Positions 53,928-63,594 of a stretch of DNA of 64,000 bases are shown here, piece after piece. The translations under genes and the position numbers were made by a program. Every line of letters begins with the position of its first letter. Within the stretch, counting starts at the first letter, position 1. This DNA is from Streptococcus devriesei DSM 19639 (GTDB taxonomy: Bacteria > Bacillota > Bacilli > Lactobacillales > Streptococcaceae): contig NZ_KE384084.1 in the NCBI RefSeq assembly GCF_000423725.1, forward strand, positions 742,359-806,358, written 5' to 3'. Under the pieces are notes generated by a model. The model was given only the letters and a program-made list of their open reading frames with translations. It made no database searches and was not told where the DNA came from.

Positions 53928-55160
53928 TTAGGCCTCCCAGCGTTTGAAAGCCAGAACAGCATTGTGACCGCCAAAGCCAAAAGTATTGGAAATAGCATAG
54001 TCTACTGCTGTCTCGCGGCCTTCGCCCATGATAACGTCAGCTTCAATATCTTCGGATACTTCCTTAGTACCAGCCGTCATAGGCAAGAAGTTGTGGCGTA
54101 TTGCTTCAATGGTTGCAATAGCTTCTACAGCACCAGCTGCACCCAGCAGGTGTCCTGTGAAAGATTTCGTTGAGGATACTGGGACATCTTTGCCTAAAAC
54201 AGCAACAATAGCCTGACTTTCCCCTTTTTCATTAGCTTGGGTTGAAGTTCCGTGAGCATTGACATAGCCAACTTGATTAGGTTCAATACCTGCTTCTTTA
54301 ATAGCCAGCTTCATTGCTTTTGCGGCACCGGAGCCATCCGGTCTTGGTGTTGTCATATGGTAAGCATCGCAGTTGCTGCCATAGCCGACAACCTCAGCTA
54401 AAATAGTAGCACCGCGTTCTTGGGCATGCTCTAAACTTTCAAGAACAAGCACCCCTGCCCCTTCTCCCATGACAAAACCATTGCGGTCTTTATCAAACGG
54501 AATAGCAGAGCGTTCAGGATCTTCTGTGGTAGACAGAGCCGTAAGAGCGTTGAAACCACCGATACCGATTCTAGTAATAGAAGCTTCTGATCCGCCGGCT
54601 AAGACAACATCCTGAAAACCGTATTTAATTTCACGGAAAGCTTCTCCGATAGCGTCATTTGCTGATGCGCAGGCAGTTGTAATAGACTTACATACCCCTT
54701 GAGCACCGATCTTAAGAGCGATGTTACCTGCACCCATATTTGACAGAGCCTTAGGAATAAACATCGGCTTAATGCGTTTCATACCGCGTTCATGCATACG
54801 AATGATTTGATCTTCTAATTCCTGCAGACCGCCGATACCCGATGATACGATGACACCGACACGGTCACGAACTGTTTTAGCCATATCAAGCGCAGCATTT
54901 TCCAAAGCTTCCATAGCAGCATAGATAGCATAAAGAGAATAGTCATCCATTCTGTTTCTGTCTTTTTTCACAAAATACTTATCAAATGGAAAATCTTGGA
55001 TTTCTCCGGCATTGAAAACCGGAATTTCTGAAGCATCAAATTTAGTAATAGGTTTGATACCAATTTTTCCGTCATGAAGACTGTTCCAAAACTCTTCTGG
55101 TGTATGTCCGATTGGTGAAGTAACGCCGTAACCAGTTACGACAACTCTTTGTAATGTCAT
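53928..55160 (-). CDS. fabF: 3-oxoacyl-ACP synthase II
   Basis: A 410-residue elongation condensing enzyme. The Cys-His-His triad is visible in ITTACASANDA, NAHGTSTQANEKGES and STKSFTGHLLGAAGAVEA. The only long-chain condensing enzyme here, so it does the FabB role as well. Three bases separate it from accB. Confidence 0.98.
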   Translation of the reverse strand: MTLQRVVVTGYGVTSPIGHTPEEFWNSLHDGKIGIKPITKFDASEIPVFNAGEIQDFPFDKYFVKKDRNRMDDYSLYAIYAAMEALENAALDMAKTVRDRVGVIVSSGIGGLQELEDQIIRMHERGMKRIKPMFIPKALSNMGAGNIALKIGAQGVCKSITTACASANDAIGEAFREIKYGFQDVVLAGGSEASITRIGIGGFNALTALSTTEDPERSAIPFDKDRNGFVMGEGAGVLVLESLEHAQERGATILAEVVGYGSNCDAYHMTTPRPDGSGAAKAMKLAIKEAGIEPNQVGYVNAHGTSTQANEKGESQAIVAVLGKDVPVSSTKSFTGHLLGAAGAVEAIATIEAIRHNFLPMTAGTKEVSEDIEADVIMGEGRETAVDYAISNTFGFGGHNAVLAFKRWEA

Positions 55161-55201
55161 ATTGTTCTCCTTTATTGGGGGAAATTTAGTTATCTTATCA
55201 A

Positions 55202-55939
55202 TTATGATTGCATGGTCATGCCGCCGTCAATGGCAATAACCTGGCCTGTCAGATAATCCTGCTGAGCCAAAAAGAGTGCAACCTCGGCTACATTGTCTGT
55301 TGTTCCAAATCGTTTCATGGGAATTTGATTCAGCATGGCATCTTTCATTTTATCAGGGATACGATCGGTCATGTCAGACTCGATAAAGCCTGGCGCGATT
55401 GCATTGACACGCACATTTCTGGCTGCCGCTTCACGGGCAACAGACTTTGTAAAGCCAATCAAACCAGCCTTGGAAGCTGCATAATTAGCCTGACCGACAT
55501 TGCCGGCAAGTCCGACAACACTGGACATGTTGATAATGGCACCCTGACGAGCCTTAGTCATTGGTTTCAGCACAGACTTTGTCATATTAAAGCTGCCGGT
55601 CAAATTAATCTTCAGAACTTTTTCAAAGTCCTCTTCGGTCATTTTTAACACGAGTTTGTCATTGGTGATACCCGCATTATTAACCAAGATATCAACACTT
55701 CCGAGTGCTTCAACCGCCTCATCAACCATGCGCTTAGCATCGTCGAAATGCGACACATCGCCTGAAATAGCTGCGACAGTAACGCCGTAATCCTTGAATT
55801 CTGCAATCAGATCTTCCGAGATCTCTGAACGTCCGTTCAAGACAACATTGGCTCCGGCCTGAGCAAATTTATGCGCAATCGCTAGGCCAATACCTCGAGT
55901 TGAGCCTGTGATAAAAACATTTTTATTTTTAATTTCCAT
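55202..55939 (-). CDS. fabG: 3-oxoacyl-ACP reductase
   Basis: A 245-residue short-chain dehydrogenase. NADPH loop GSTRGIGLAIA (about 11-21), NNAGIT, catalytic Ser in INMSSVVGL and YAASKAG (Tyr-x-x-x-Lys). The C-terminal IDGGMTM is typical. 16 bases after fabD. Confidence 0.97.
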   Translation of the reverse strand: MEIKNKNVFITGSTRGIGLAIAHKFAQAGANVVLNGRSEISEDLIAEFKDYGVTVAAISGDVSHFDDAKRMVDEAVEALGSVDILVNNAGITNDKLVLKMTEEDFEKVLKINLTGSFNMTKSVLKPMTKARQGAIINMSSVVGLAGNVGQANYAASKAGLIGFTKSVAREAAARNVRVNAIAPGFIESDMTDRIPDKMKDAMLNQIPMKRFGTTDNVAEVALFLAQQDYLTGQVIAIDGGMTMQS

Positions 55940-55955
55940 TTCTGTCGTTACCTTT

Positions 55956-56876
55956 CTAATTTTCCAAAAGGGCCTGCAGACTTGCTAAGTCTTCAACAGC
56001 TGAGACTTTAGCGGATTTATCTATTTTTTTCATAAAGCCGCTTAAGACCTTACCGGGACCGACTTCAATGTAGTCATCCACGCCAAACTCCTGCATAACC
56101 GCAATAGAGTCATAAAAACGCACAGGCTCTTTCACCTGACGGGCAAGTAAGCTTTTAATCTCATCTTTTTGCATGATTTCAGCTTTAGTGTTGCCGACTA
56201 AGGGAATATCAAAATCAGAAAAGTCAACAGTTTCTAAAACTTCTGCCAATTTTTGGCTGGCCGGTTCTAACAGTGCGGTATGGAAAGGTCCGGAAACCTT
56301 AAGAGGAATGAGACGCTTGCTGCCGGCTTCTTTCAGCAGAGCTACAGCATAGTCAACTGCAGCAGCCTCTCCGCCGATAACAATCTGAGCCGGTGTATTA
56401 TAATTAGCCGGCGTCACAATGCCTTTGCTGCTTGCCTTTTGGCACACATCTTCAATTACTTTTGGGTCAGTGTTCATGACAGCAACCATTTTTCCAGTAC
56501 CTGAAGGTGCCGCTGTTTCCATGAATTCACCGCGCTTAGCGACTAAACTCAGCGCATCTCCAAAGGAAATTGCTCCGGCCGCGACAAGCGCTGAATATTC
56601 ACCCAAAGAAAGTCCGGCTACAATATCAGGCTGACAGCCATTTTCTTTCAAAAGACGGTAGATGGCTACCGAGGTTGTTAAAATAGCAGGCTGCGTATAA
56701 CGTGTTTGATTCAGCTTTTCTTCATCACTATCAATCAACGCACGCACATCATAGCCTAACACCGATTCAGCTGCTTGAAAAGTCTCTTTGACAACTGGAT
56801 AGGTTTCATATAGATCCCTTGCCATGCCAAGCTTTTGAGCACCCTGACCGGCGAATAAAAATGCTGTTTTAGTCAT
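55956..56876 (-). CDS. fabD: Malonyl-CoA:ACP transacylase
   Basis: A 306-residue transacylase loading malonate onto ACP. FLFAGQGAQKLGM at the start, nucleophile in AGLSLGEYSAL (about 88-98) and catalytic His in SGPFHTALL. There is no clear Shine-Dalgarno ahead of the ATG at 56876, and 191 bases separate it from fabK, unusually wide for this cluster. Confidence 0.96.
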   Translation of the reverse strand: MTKTAFLFAGQGAQKLGMARDLYETYPVVKETFQAAESVLGYDVRALIDSDEEKLNQTRYTQPAILTTSVAIYRLLKENGCQPDIVAGLSLGEYSALVAAGAISFGDALSLVAKRGEFMETAAPSGTGKMVAVMNTDPKVIEDVCQKASSKGIVTPANYNTPAQIVIGGEAAAVDYAVALLKEAGSKRLIPLKVSGPFHTALLEPASQKLAEVLETVDFSDFDIPLVGNTKAEIMQKDEIKSLLARQVKEPVRFYDSIAVMQEFGVDDYIEVGPGKVLSGFMKKIDKSAKVSAVEDLASLQALLEN

Positions 56877-57067
56877 AACTAAGATATCAAAGTCGGCTGG
56901 AGTGCAGGAAAAAACAAACCATTTCAGAAACTGCTGTTCCTGAGGCAGCCTGACCTAAAATAGCTGCAATCTGCATACTGCTAAGGTCTGGCAGCTGTGC
57001 TTTTTCAGCTCTCCGGCCGGATTTAATTCCTTTCTATGTTGTCTTTTACTATTATCACTAGTAAGGA
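56877..57067 (-). other. fabK-fabD spacer
   Basis: Contains imperfect complementary stretches on the minus strand (GCCAGACCT and AGGTCAGGC) that could fold with a loop of about 30 bases, and a 29-codon ORF (MQIAAILGQAAS...) that ends before fabD. No FabT-type palindrome. May be an untranslated regulatory or processing segment. Confidence 0.3.
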
Positions 57068-58030
57068 TTATTTCACATCTGCCCAACGCGCTGCTTCAGT
57101 TTTAATAACTTCCGCTGCTCCGTAGTATAGATCTTTTAAGATTTCTTCACAGGTTTCTTCTTTAGTAACGAATCCTGCAATTTGCCCTGCCATAACAGAA
57201 CCATTATCCACATCTCCGTCAACAACAGCATTCCGAAGGGCTCCGGCACCAAGTTCTTCAATTTCTTCAGCCGATTTTTTCCCAGCTAAGAAATCTTTTT
57301 CAGCCTGACCATATTCAGAAGACAGCTTATTCTTGATAGCACGTACCGGATGACCGACCACTGAAGCTGATACAACAGTGTCAATATCTTTAGCCTTCAA
57401 AATTTTATTTTTGAAATTTTGATGAGCGTTGGACTCTTTGGCAACGACAAAGCGTGTTCCTACCTGAATAGCTTCAGCACCCAGCATGAACACTGCTGCT
57501 GCTCCGCGCCCGTCAGCAACACCGCCGGCTCCGATAACAGGAATGTCAACAGCATTTACAACTTGGCGCACCAGAGTCATCGTTGTTAATTTACCGATAT
57601 GACCGCCAGCTTCCATACCTTCGGCAATCACAGCATCAGCACCCAGTTTTTCCATACGTTTAGCAAGAGCCACACTAGGAACGACCGGAATAACAGTAAT
57701 TCCTGCTTCATGGAAACGTTCCATATATCTGCCGGGATTTCCGGCACCGGTCGTCACAACTTTAACACCTTCTTCAATAACCAAATCAACGATGTCATCT
57801 GCAAAAGGAGACAAAAGCATGATATTGACTCCGAAAGGCTTATCTGTAACAGATTTAATCTTGTCAATATTAGCTTTGACAACTTCTTTAGGTGCATTTC
57901 CGCCGCCGATAATGCCCAGACCGCCAGCTTTCGATACAGCTGCTGCCAGGTCACCGTCAGCTACCCAAGCCATTCCTCCTTGAAAAATAGGATATTTTAT
58001 ATCTAATAATTCTGTAATACGCGTTTTCAT
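57068..58030 (-). CDS. fabK: Enoyl-ACP reductase II (FMN-dependent)
   Basis: A 320-residue flavoprotein of the NPD/IMPDH fold, the streptococcal enoyl reductase that replaces FabI and makes these bacteria insensitive to triclosan. KYPIFQGGMAWV, the flavin-binding VIGAGGVADGRGAAA (about 158-172), and GTRFVVAKES are conserved. A FabT palindrome lies upstream, so it begins a second transcription unit. Confidence 0.97.
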   Translation of the reverse strand: MKTRITELLDIKYPIFQGGMAWVADGDLAAAVSKAGGLGIIGGGNAPKEVVKANIDKIKSVTDKPFGVNIMLLSPFADDIVDLVIEEGVKVVTTGAGNPGRYMERFHEAGITVIPVVPSVALAKRMEKLGADAVIAEGMEAGGHIGKLTTMTLVRQVVNAVDIPVIGAGGVADGRGAAAVFMLGAEAIQVGTRFVVAKESNAHQNFKNKILKAKDIDTVVSASVVGHPVRAIKNKLSSEYGQAEKDFLAGKKSAEEIEELGAGALRNAVVDGDVDNGSVMAGQIAGFVTKEETCEEILKDLYYGAAEVIKTEAARWADVK

Positions 58031-58065
58031 TTTTATATAAACTTTCTAAGCTTTTCACTCAATAA

Positions 58066-58078
58066 TTTGACAGTCAAA
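58066..58078. promoter_or_regulatory. FabT-type operator ahead of fabK
   Basis: Perfect palindrome TTTGACAGTCAAA, 36 bases upstream of the fabK start. It matches the FabT box pattern (TTTGA-N3-TCAAA) shared with the other two sites. Confidence 0.75.
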
Positions 58079-58131
58079 CTATCACAATAAGAAGAAAGAA
58101 TATTCTTATAAGAATACTCTCAAAAACTTAC

Positions 58132-58356
58132 TTATTTTGTTTTTTCTTCAACAAAAGCAACTAAATCACCAACTGTTTGAAGACCTTCTTCAGATTCGAC
58201 TTGAATATCAAATTCATCTTCGATTTCTGAGATGACTTGGAATACGTCTAAAGAATCTGCGTCAAGCTCATCAAAAGTTGTTTCCATTTTAACTTCTTCT
58301 GCGTCTTTTCCAAGCTCCTCGACGATAATTTCTTGTACTTTTTCAAATACTGCCAT
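58132..58356 (-). CDS. acpP: Acyl carrier protein
   Basis: A 74-residue acidic four-helix protein. The phosphopantetheine Ser is in [14 protein letters not shown] (about 31-44). FabT in streptococci uses acyl-ACP as co-repressor, so this protein also reports membrane lipid status. Spacer of 61 bases to fabH. Confidence 0.97.
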   Translation of the reverse strand: MAVFEKVQEIIVEELGKDAEEVKMETTFDELDADSLDVFQVISEIEDEFDIQVESEEGLQTVGDLVAFVEEKTK

Positions 58357-58417
58357 GTTTTTTCTCCTTTATTTAAGAAATATTTTTTATATACTGTGCT
58401 AAGCACAAAATGTATAA

Positions 58418-59395
58418 CTAGATTTTAACAATTAAACTGCCCCATGTCAAACCTCCGCCGAAACCGCTGAGGAGAACAGTCTGTGAACCATCCAAAGTTA
58501 TGGTTCCCTTTTCGATGCATTCAGCTAATAAAATCGGAATGCTGGCAGCGCTGGTGTTGCCGTAATTCATCATATTAGCAGGGAATTTTTCTCTGTCAGC
58601 ATCAATTTTTTTAGCCATCTTATCCAAAATTCGGATATTAGCCTGATGCAGCAGGAAACAATCAATATCATCCACCGAGAAGCCTGATTGCTCAATTAAG
58701 GCTGAAATGCTCTTTGATACATCGCGAATAGCAAAATCAAAAATTGCCCGGCCGTCCATTTTCAAGTAGCCGCTGTCTTTCTCAGCCTCCTGTGAAAACG
58801 GCGAGGAAATAGCATAGGAACCGGAAGTCAAGCCGTCCCCGCGGCTGCCGTCAGAGTGAATAGATTCGGCCAAAAAATGCTCAGAATGATCTGCTTCCAA
58901 AAGCACACCGCCGGCACCGTCGCCAAATAGCACAGCCGTCCTTCGGTCTGTCCAATCAATTGATTTGGACATGACTTCGGCACCAATAACCAGACCTTTT
59001 TGATACTGACCGGATTTAATAAGTTTTTCAGCTGTTGATAAGGCAAAAACAAAACCGCTGCAGGCCGCTGACAGGTCAAAAGCAAAGGCATTAACAGCAC
59101 CAATGGCCGCCTGAACACGGGCAGCAGTCGAAGGCATCATAGAATCAGGTGTAATTGTAGCAACAATAATGAAGTCTATCTCCTCAGCCTTTAATGCCGC
59201 CTTTTGCAAAAGCTGCTCAGCCACTCGGCTGGCCAAATCACCGGTATCTTCTGTTTGACTGATACGGCGCTCCTTGATACCTGTCCGGCTGGCAATCCAT
59301 TCATCGCTGGTATCCATTATTTTGGACAGGTCATCATTGGTCACAACCTGTGAAGGCACATAATATGCTGCTTGACTAATCTTTGCAAAAGCCAT
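58418..59395 (-). CDS. fabH: 3-oxoacyl-ACP synthase III
   Basis: A 325-residue initiating condensing enzyme that joins acetyl-CoA and malonyl-ACP. Triad: Cys in DLSAACSGF (about 108-116), His in LLHQANIRI and Asn in NYGNTSAAS. The ATG and the fabT stop share a base (TAATG), coupling the two. Confidence 0.98.
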   Translation of the reverse strand: MAFAKISQAAYYVPSQVVTNDDLSKIMDTSDEWIASRTGIKERRISQTEDTGDLASRVAEQLLQKAALKAEEIDFIIVATITPDSMMPSTAARVQAAIGAVNAFAFDLSAACSGFVFALSTAEKLIKSGQYQKGLVIGAEVMSKSIDWTDRRTAVLFGDGAGGVLLEADHSEHFLAESIHSDGSRGDGLTSGSYAISSPFSQEAEKDSGYLKMDGRAIFDFAIRDVSKSISALIEQSGFSVDDIDCFLLHQANIRILDKMAKKIDADREKFPANMMNYGNTSAASIPILLAECIEKGTITLDGSQTVLLSGFGGGLTWGSLIVKI

Positions 59396-59829
59396 TAAAC
59401 CAACCCCTCAAGAAATTGATGAAGGTTACTCAGTCCCTTCTCTAAAGCACCAAGCTCTGTCGTATCCATGTCTTTCGTAATGCGATTAACAACATTCTTA
59501 TGAAATCTATTATGTAAACGATAAAGCAGTCTGCCTTTTTGTGTCAGAGTCAAATAAACAACACGCCTGTCCATTTGCGAGCGTGTTCGCTCAATATAAC
59601 CCTTTTTTTCAAGTTTATTTAAGCTGGTCGTGACAGTCCCCAGAGTTACCAGCAGCTCATGGGCAATATCACTCGGTGTCACATTGGTATTTTTTCCAAT
59701 TATATCTACCGTATGCATCTCTTTTAAAGATACATCTTTGAATTGACTCGTTTTCAAACTCATCTCTTCAATAATCATGATTTTATTAAAAATATCAACT
59801 AAGTAAGAATTAATTTGATTATAATCCAA
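59395..59829 (-). CDS. fabT: MarR-family fatty acid synthesis repressor FabT
   Basis: A 144-residue MarR repressor of the fab genes, activated by acyl-ACP. Winged helix around 55-95 ([41 protein letters not shown]). The start is the TTG at 59829 ([10 protein letters not shown]), which is preceded by GGAGGTGG; the upstream frame to 59868 would run through the binding site and operator. First gene of its operon. Confidence 0.94.
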   Translation of the reverse strand: MDYNQINSYLVDIFNKIMIIEEMSLKTSQFKDVSLKEMHTVDIIGKNTNVTPSDIAHELLVTLGTVTTSLNKLEKKGYIERTRSQMDRRVVYLTLTQKGRLLYRLHNRFHKNVVNRITKDMDTTELGALEKGLSNLHQFLEGLV

Positions 59830-59850
59830 TCTGCCACCTCCTATACGAAA

Positions 59851-59875
59851 ATAAACTTTGACTATCAAAGTTTAT
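59851..59875. promoter_or_regulatory. FabT-type operator ahead of fabT (25-bp perfect palindrome)
   Basis: Arms ATAAACTTTGA (59851-59861) and TCAAAGTTTAT (59865-59875) around CTA. It lies 22 bases before the TTG start, in the position for autorepression. Confidence 0.85.
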
Positions 59876-59933
59876 CAAAAGATTACTGAAATTGCAAGTT
59901 TAATTCAAAAAAATATTTTCTGTTAAAAAGAAA

Positions 59934-59962
59934 GGTACCTCAATGAACTCTCTTGAGATACC
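59934..59962 (-). terminator. Terminator of fabM
   Basis: GGTACCTCAA and TTGAGATACC pair (one G-U) with a 9-base loop; on the minus strand it is followed by TTTCTTTTT. It separates fabM from the fabT operon. Confidence 0.8.
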
Positions 59963-59980
59963 CTATCTTTTATTGTTTTA

Positions 59981-60778
59981 TCACTGCAATTTCCCTGTGA
60001 ATTTTGGACGCCGTTTTTCCGTATAGGCGCGGACGCCTTCTTTAAAATCATCTGTAAACGCAAGGGATTTTTGCAGATCCAATTCCAGCTTGGCGTACTC
60101 ATGCCAGCCGGCAAAAGAACTCTGCCAAAGCATTTCCTTAATGGCTTTATATGAATTGACCGACCCACGTTTCAAACGGGTAATCAGGCGGTCCGTCATT
60201 TTTTCCAGTTTTTCCGATTCACAAACCTTATAGGCAACACCATATTCTAACGCCTTATCCGCAGTCAGCGCTTCACCGGTCATAGCTAATTGCGTGGCAC
60301 GAGTTATCCCAATTGATCTGCTCAAGAGGAAAAGACCTCCGGCATCAGGAGCAAGACCGACATTGACAAAGGCTTGAATAAAGCGGGTTTTGTCACTGGC
60401 AATGCAAAAATCTGCCGCCACCGCCATATTAGCTGCAGCACCGGCAACCGCACCATCTGTGCTCATCACAACCGGTTTAGGCAACCGTTTCAGAGAAAAG
60501 GAAATCTCATTCACCAGCTCTGCAATACGGACCAGAGACTGAACATTGTCATCATCAACCGCTTTTTGCATCTCTACCAAATCGCCGCCTACTGAAAATA
60601 CTTTCCCATTGGCATTAATTAACAAAATTTGGACATTTTCGTCTTCTGCTGCAGCAGAAACAGCTTTTAATATTTCTTCACAAATCGGAATATTAAAACC
60701 ATTTGAAACCTCCGGACGGTTAAGAGTTAAGGTCGCCACGCCATCGGTTACACTGTACAGAATTTCTTTAAAATCCAT
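59981..60778 (-). CDS. fabM: trans-2, cis-3-decenoyl-ACP isomerase FabM
   Basis: A 265-residue crotonase-fold isomerase that shifts the double bond and opens the unsaturated branch. [13 protein letters not shown], the oxyanion GGDLVEMQK and [13 protein letters not shown] are present. Needed for acid tolerance in S. mutans. Own promoter with a FabT palindrome, own terminator. Confidence 0.95.
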   Translation of the reverse strand: MDFKEILYSVTDGVATLTLNRPEVSNGFNIPICEEILKAVSAAAEDENVQILLINANGKVFSVGGDLVEMQKAVDDDNVQSLVRIAELVNEISFSLKRLPKPVVMSTDGAVAGAAANMAVAADFCIASDKTRFIQAFVNVGLAPDAGGLFLLSRSIGITRATQLAMTGEALTADKALEYGVAYKVCESEKLEKMTDRLITRLKRGSVNSYKAIKEMLWQSSFAGWHEYAKLELDLQKSLAFTDDFKEGVRAYTEKRRPKFTGKLQ

Positions 60779-60851
60779 TTTCTAATTCCCCATCTCTAAT
60801 TCTTAAATCATCAAGATACATCACTGTAACTTACTTTTTTAATGTGAAAAT

Positions 60852-60868
60852 AGTTTGAATATCAAACT
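60852..60868. promoter_or_regulatory. FabT-type operator ahead of fabM
   Basis: Perfect palindrome AGTTTGAATATCAAACT, 74 bases upstream of the fabM start. Same TTTGA-N3-TCAAA core as the fabT and fabK sites. Confidence 0.75.
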
Positions 60869-60926
60869 TTTCAACATCTCTATTCTATCATAAAAACAAA
60901 GAGTTCTCAAAAAGAAAAAGTACTTT

Positions 60927-61580
60927 TTAATCACTTGATCCCAAAAGAAGGTCAACTGCCTGTGTTAAATTAGTAATCAGGCGCTTAGCCGCCCTTTGAT
61001 TAAGGCCGAAAGTCCTGTCCTCAACAGCCCAAACCTCTATTCCAGCAGATGTCCCCGCAGTAATTCCTTTTTCACTGTCTTCAATAATCAAGATATCAGA
61101 TTTTGGAATGCCCAATTTTCGTGCTGCTTCATTGTAAATTTCCGGATCAGGCTTGCTTTTAGTAAACTCTTCTCCGGATAAAACAAATTCAAAATAAGGT
61201 AGAATAGCCGTTTCTCTCAAGGCCATCAAAATATCAGACTTAGTCGAACTGGAAGCTAAAGCAATTTTAATTTCGTGCTGCCTAAGCCTTTCTAAAACAT
61301 CTTTAACATCTGAAAAAATCAAATTTTTATAGGGCCGAGGATGACTGTTTTTGTACTCAGTGTATTCTTTTTGCAGCTGTTCCGTGTCCCACTTATCGTA
61401 ATCACTCCCTAAAATCTGCCGCCAAGACTGTTTCATATTGCCGCCGATGAAAAATTCCGGCGGCAAATGCTCCATTGAAATTCCCTTGCTGTTCAAAAAA
61501 AGTTCACGCTGTCTATAATAGAAACTTTCGGTATCAAAAAGAACACCATCCATATCAAAAATGATTGCTTGTACTGTCAT
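60927..61580 (-). CDS. HAD-family phosphatase (beta-phosphoglucomutase-like)
   Basis: A 217-residue HAD hydrolase, subfamily IA. Motif I FDMDGVLFDTE (about 8-18), motif II LASSST, motif III KSKPDPEIY, motif IV IIEDSEKGI. It may be a phosphatase or a phosphomutase; the cap residues do not decide. I use ATG 61580, after AAGGGGATATC, in place of the longer frame to 61625. Divergent from aspartokinase. Confidence 0.9.
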   Translation of the reverse strand: MTVQAIIFDMDGVLFDTESFYYRQRELFLNSKGISMEHLPPEFFIGGNMKQSWRQILGSDYDKWDTEQLQKEYTEYKNSHPRPYKNLIFSDVKDVLERLRQHEIKIALASSSTKSDILMALRETAILPYFEFVLSGEEFTKSKPDPEIYNEAARKLGIPKSDILIIEDSEKGITAGTSAGIEVWAVEDRTFGLNQRAAKRLITNLTQAVDLLLGSSD

Positions 61581-61618
61581 GATATCCCCTTCCTTCAACC
61601 ATTTTACCACAAAAACTG

Positions 61619-61647
61619 CTGACAAATTTTCTGAATTTTGCTATAAT
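61619..61647 (+). promoter_or_regulatory. Aspartokinase promoter
   Basis: CTGACA (61619-61624), 17-base spacer, TATAAT (61642-61647), about 31 bases before the ATG. No lysine riboswitch fits in this short leader. Confidence 0.7.
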
Positions 61648-61678
61648 TTGTATAATCTTATTGAAATTTGGAGAACAT

Positions 61679-63034
61679 ATGAAAGTCGTAAAATTTGGAG
61701 GGAGCTCGCTCGCCTCTGCCACTCAGCTTGAAAAGGTCTTAACTATTGTAAAATCTGATGACAGCCGTCGTTTTGTCGTTGTTTCTGCCCCAGGCAAGCG
61801 TAACGATCAAGACACAAAAGTAACAGATGCCCTGATCAAATACTACAAATCTTATGTTTCAGAAAAGGATGTTACTGCAGATCAAACTTGGATTATCAAC
61901 CGCTATCGCTCTATCATTGATGAACTCGGACTTGGACAAGGTATTCTGGAAAAAATTACCAAGGCAATTATTGATCTTGCCAATCTGCCTATTGATAACA
62001 ATGATTTTCTCTATGATACATTTTTAGCTGCCGGAGAAGACAATAACGCAAAACTGATTGCTGAATATTTCAAAAAGAATGACCTGCCTGCCCGCTATGT
62101 ACACCCCAAAAAAGCTGGTATTATTGTCACCAGTGAACCGGGAAATGCACAGATCATCCCATCCAGCTATGATAAACTGGAAGAGCTGCGTGACAGCGAC
62201 GAAGTCTTAGTCATTCCAGGATTTTTTGGTGTCACAACTGACAATCAAATCTGCACATTCTCTCGCGGCGGCTCAGATATTACCGGCTCAATCGTAGCTG
62301 CCGGTGTCAAAGCCGATCTTTACGAAAATTTCACAGATGTTGATGGTATTTTTGCGGCACACCCCGGTGTCGTACACAAGCCTCAGTCCATTTCCGAATT
62401 AACCTATCGGGAAATGCGTGAATTAGCCTATGCCGGCTTTTCCGTCCTTCACGATGAGGCACTTATTCCAGCTTATCGCGGAAAAATTCCACTGGTCATT
62501 AAAAATACAAACAACCCTAATCATCCGGGAACTAAAATTGTGCTCAAACATACCGGAGATACGATTCCGGTTATCGGAATTGCCGGTGACGATGATTTTG
62601 TCAGCATCAACATTTCTAAATACCTGATGAACAGAGAAGTTGGTTTCGGGCGCAAAGTCCTTCAGATTTTAGAAGAGCTGAATATTCGTTGGGAGCATAT
62701 CCCAACCGGTATTGACGACATGTCCATTGTTCTTAGAGGGCGTGAGCTGACACCAATAAAAGAGCAGGAAATTATCTCGCAATTAACTCGTAAATTAGAA
62801 GTTGATGAAGTTGAAATTGAACGTGACCTGTCCATCATTATGATTGTTGGAGAAAACATGAAGAGCCATATCGGTGTCACGGCTAAGGCTGCTGAAGCAT
62901 TTTCAAAGAAACATATTAATCTGGAAATGATCTCGCAGGGATCCAGCGAAGTATCAGTCATGTTCGTCATCAAAACTGAGCAAGAAAAAGCAGCCGTCCG
63001 AGCCCTTTATCAAACTTTTTTTGGAAGCAAATAA
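61679..63034 (+). CDS. Aspartate kinase
   Basis: A 451-residue monofunctional aspartokinase, first step of the Asp-family pathway (Lys, Thr, Met). Kinase domain opens MKVVKFGGSSLA and has FSRGGSDITGS (about 202-212); two C-terminal ACT domains (about 305-450) confer feedback inhibition. ATG 61679 has GGAG five bases before it; an upstream TTG is not favoured. Terminator follows at about 63058. Confidence 0.94.
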   Translation: MKVVKFGGSSLASATQLEKVLTIVKSDDSRRFVVVSAPGKRNDQDTKVTDALIKYYKSYVSEKDVTADQTWIINRYRSIIDELGLGQGILEKITKAIIDLANLPIDNNDFLYDTFLAAGEDNNAKLIAEYFKKNDLPARYVHPKKAGIIVTSEPGNAQIIPSSYDKLEELRDSDEVLVIPGFFGVTTDNQICTFSRGGSDITGSIVAAGVKADLYENFTDVDGIFAAHPGVVHKPQSISELTYREMRELAYAGFSVLHDEALIPAYRGKIPLVIKNTNNPNHPGTKIVLKHTGDTIPVIGIAGDDDFVSINISKYLMNREVGFGRKVLQILEELNIRWEHIPTGIDDMSIVLRGRELTPIKEQEIISQLTRKLEVDEVEIERDLSIIMIVGENMKSHIGVTAKAAEAFSKKHINLEMISQGSSEVSVMFVIKTEQEKAAVRALYQTFFGSK

Positions 63035-63056
63035 CAAAATATCACCCAATAAAGAC

Positions 63057-63100
63057 AAAAGATGCCAGAAAACCATTCGAACTTCTCGCATCTTTTTTTG
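63057..63100 (+). terminator. Terminator of aspartokinase
   Basis: AAAGATGC and GCATCTTT enclose about 22 bases, followed by a T-run. Confidence 0.75.
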
Positions 63101-63240
63101 AACTTTAATTCAAACAGGCAGAAATAACAACAGACTGCAGGTTAACGATTTGACAAACTCTATACTGTTACTAAGCCATTCCTCAATAATCTAATATTAT
63201 ATTATCAGCCATAAACTTAGATACTTCCAATAAAGTTATA

Positions 63241-63272
63241 AAAAAGACCGGAGTAAACAACTCCAGTCTTTC
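63241..63272 (-). terminator. Terminator of the tRNA cluster
   Basis: Minus strand AAAGACTGGAG, loop TTGTTTA, CTCCGGTCTTTTTT, 22 bases beyond tRNA-Pro. 63101-63240 holds nothing I can identify. Confidence 0.8.
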
Positions 63273-63293
63273 AATTTTTAATAGAATAATGTA

Positions 63294-63367
63294 TCGGGAA
63301 GACAGGATTCGAACCTGCGACCCCTTGGTCCCAAACCAAGTGCTCTACCAAGCTGAGCTACTTCCCG
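63294..63367 (-). tRNA. tRNA-Pro (TGG)
   Basis: 74-base cloverleaf. Acceptor CGGGAAG/CTTCCCG, T-loop GGTTCGAATCC, anticodon loop TTTGGGA giving TGG. Last of eight tRNA genes on this strand. Confidence 0.95.
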
Positions 63368-63415
63368 CTTCTTCTCCCTTAAACAAGTCATCAGCCTCAA
63401 CCAATCACTCGCCCA

Positions 63416-63489
63416 TGCACCCTGCAGGATTCGAACCTGCAACCGCCTGATTCGTAGTCAGGTACTCTATCCAGTTGAGCCAAGGGTGC
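63416..63489 (-). tRNA. tRNA-Arg (ACG)
   Basis: 74 bases. Acceptor GCACCCT/AGGGTGC, T-loop GGTTCGAATCC, anticodon loop CTACGAA giving ACG (A34 expected to become inosine). Confidence 0.95.
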
Positions 63490-63499
63490 CTATTCTTTA

Positions 63500-63585
63500 T
63501 GCCGAGGACCGGAATCGAACCGGTACGATGTTTAACCATCGCAGGATTTTAAGTCCTGTGCGTCTGCCAGTTCCGCCACCCCGGC
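63500..63585 (-). tRNA. tRNA-Leu (TAA)
   Basis: 86 bases with the long variable arm of class II tRNAs. Acceptor GCCGGGG/CCTCGGC, anticodon loop CTTAAAA giving TAA. A TrmL substrate. Confidence 0.95.
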
Positions 63586-63594
63586 CTCTCTTAA

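Noticed and set aside
55208..55648. 146-codon plus-strand ORF inside fabG
   Set aside because: Antisense to fabG with no initiation signals.
57599..58006. 135-codon plus-strand ORF inside fabK
   Set aside because: Antisense shadow of fabK; His/Asn/Phe-rich sequence with no family resemblance.
61600..61678. Lysine riboswitch ahead of aspartokinase
   Set aside because: The promoter -10 ends 31 bases before the ATG, far too short a leader for a lysine riboswitch.
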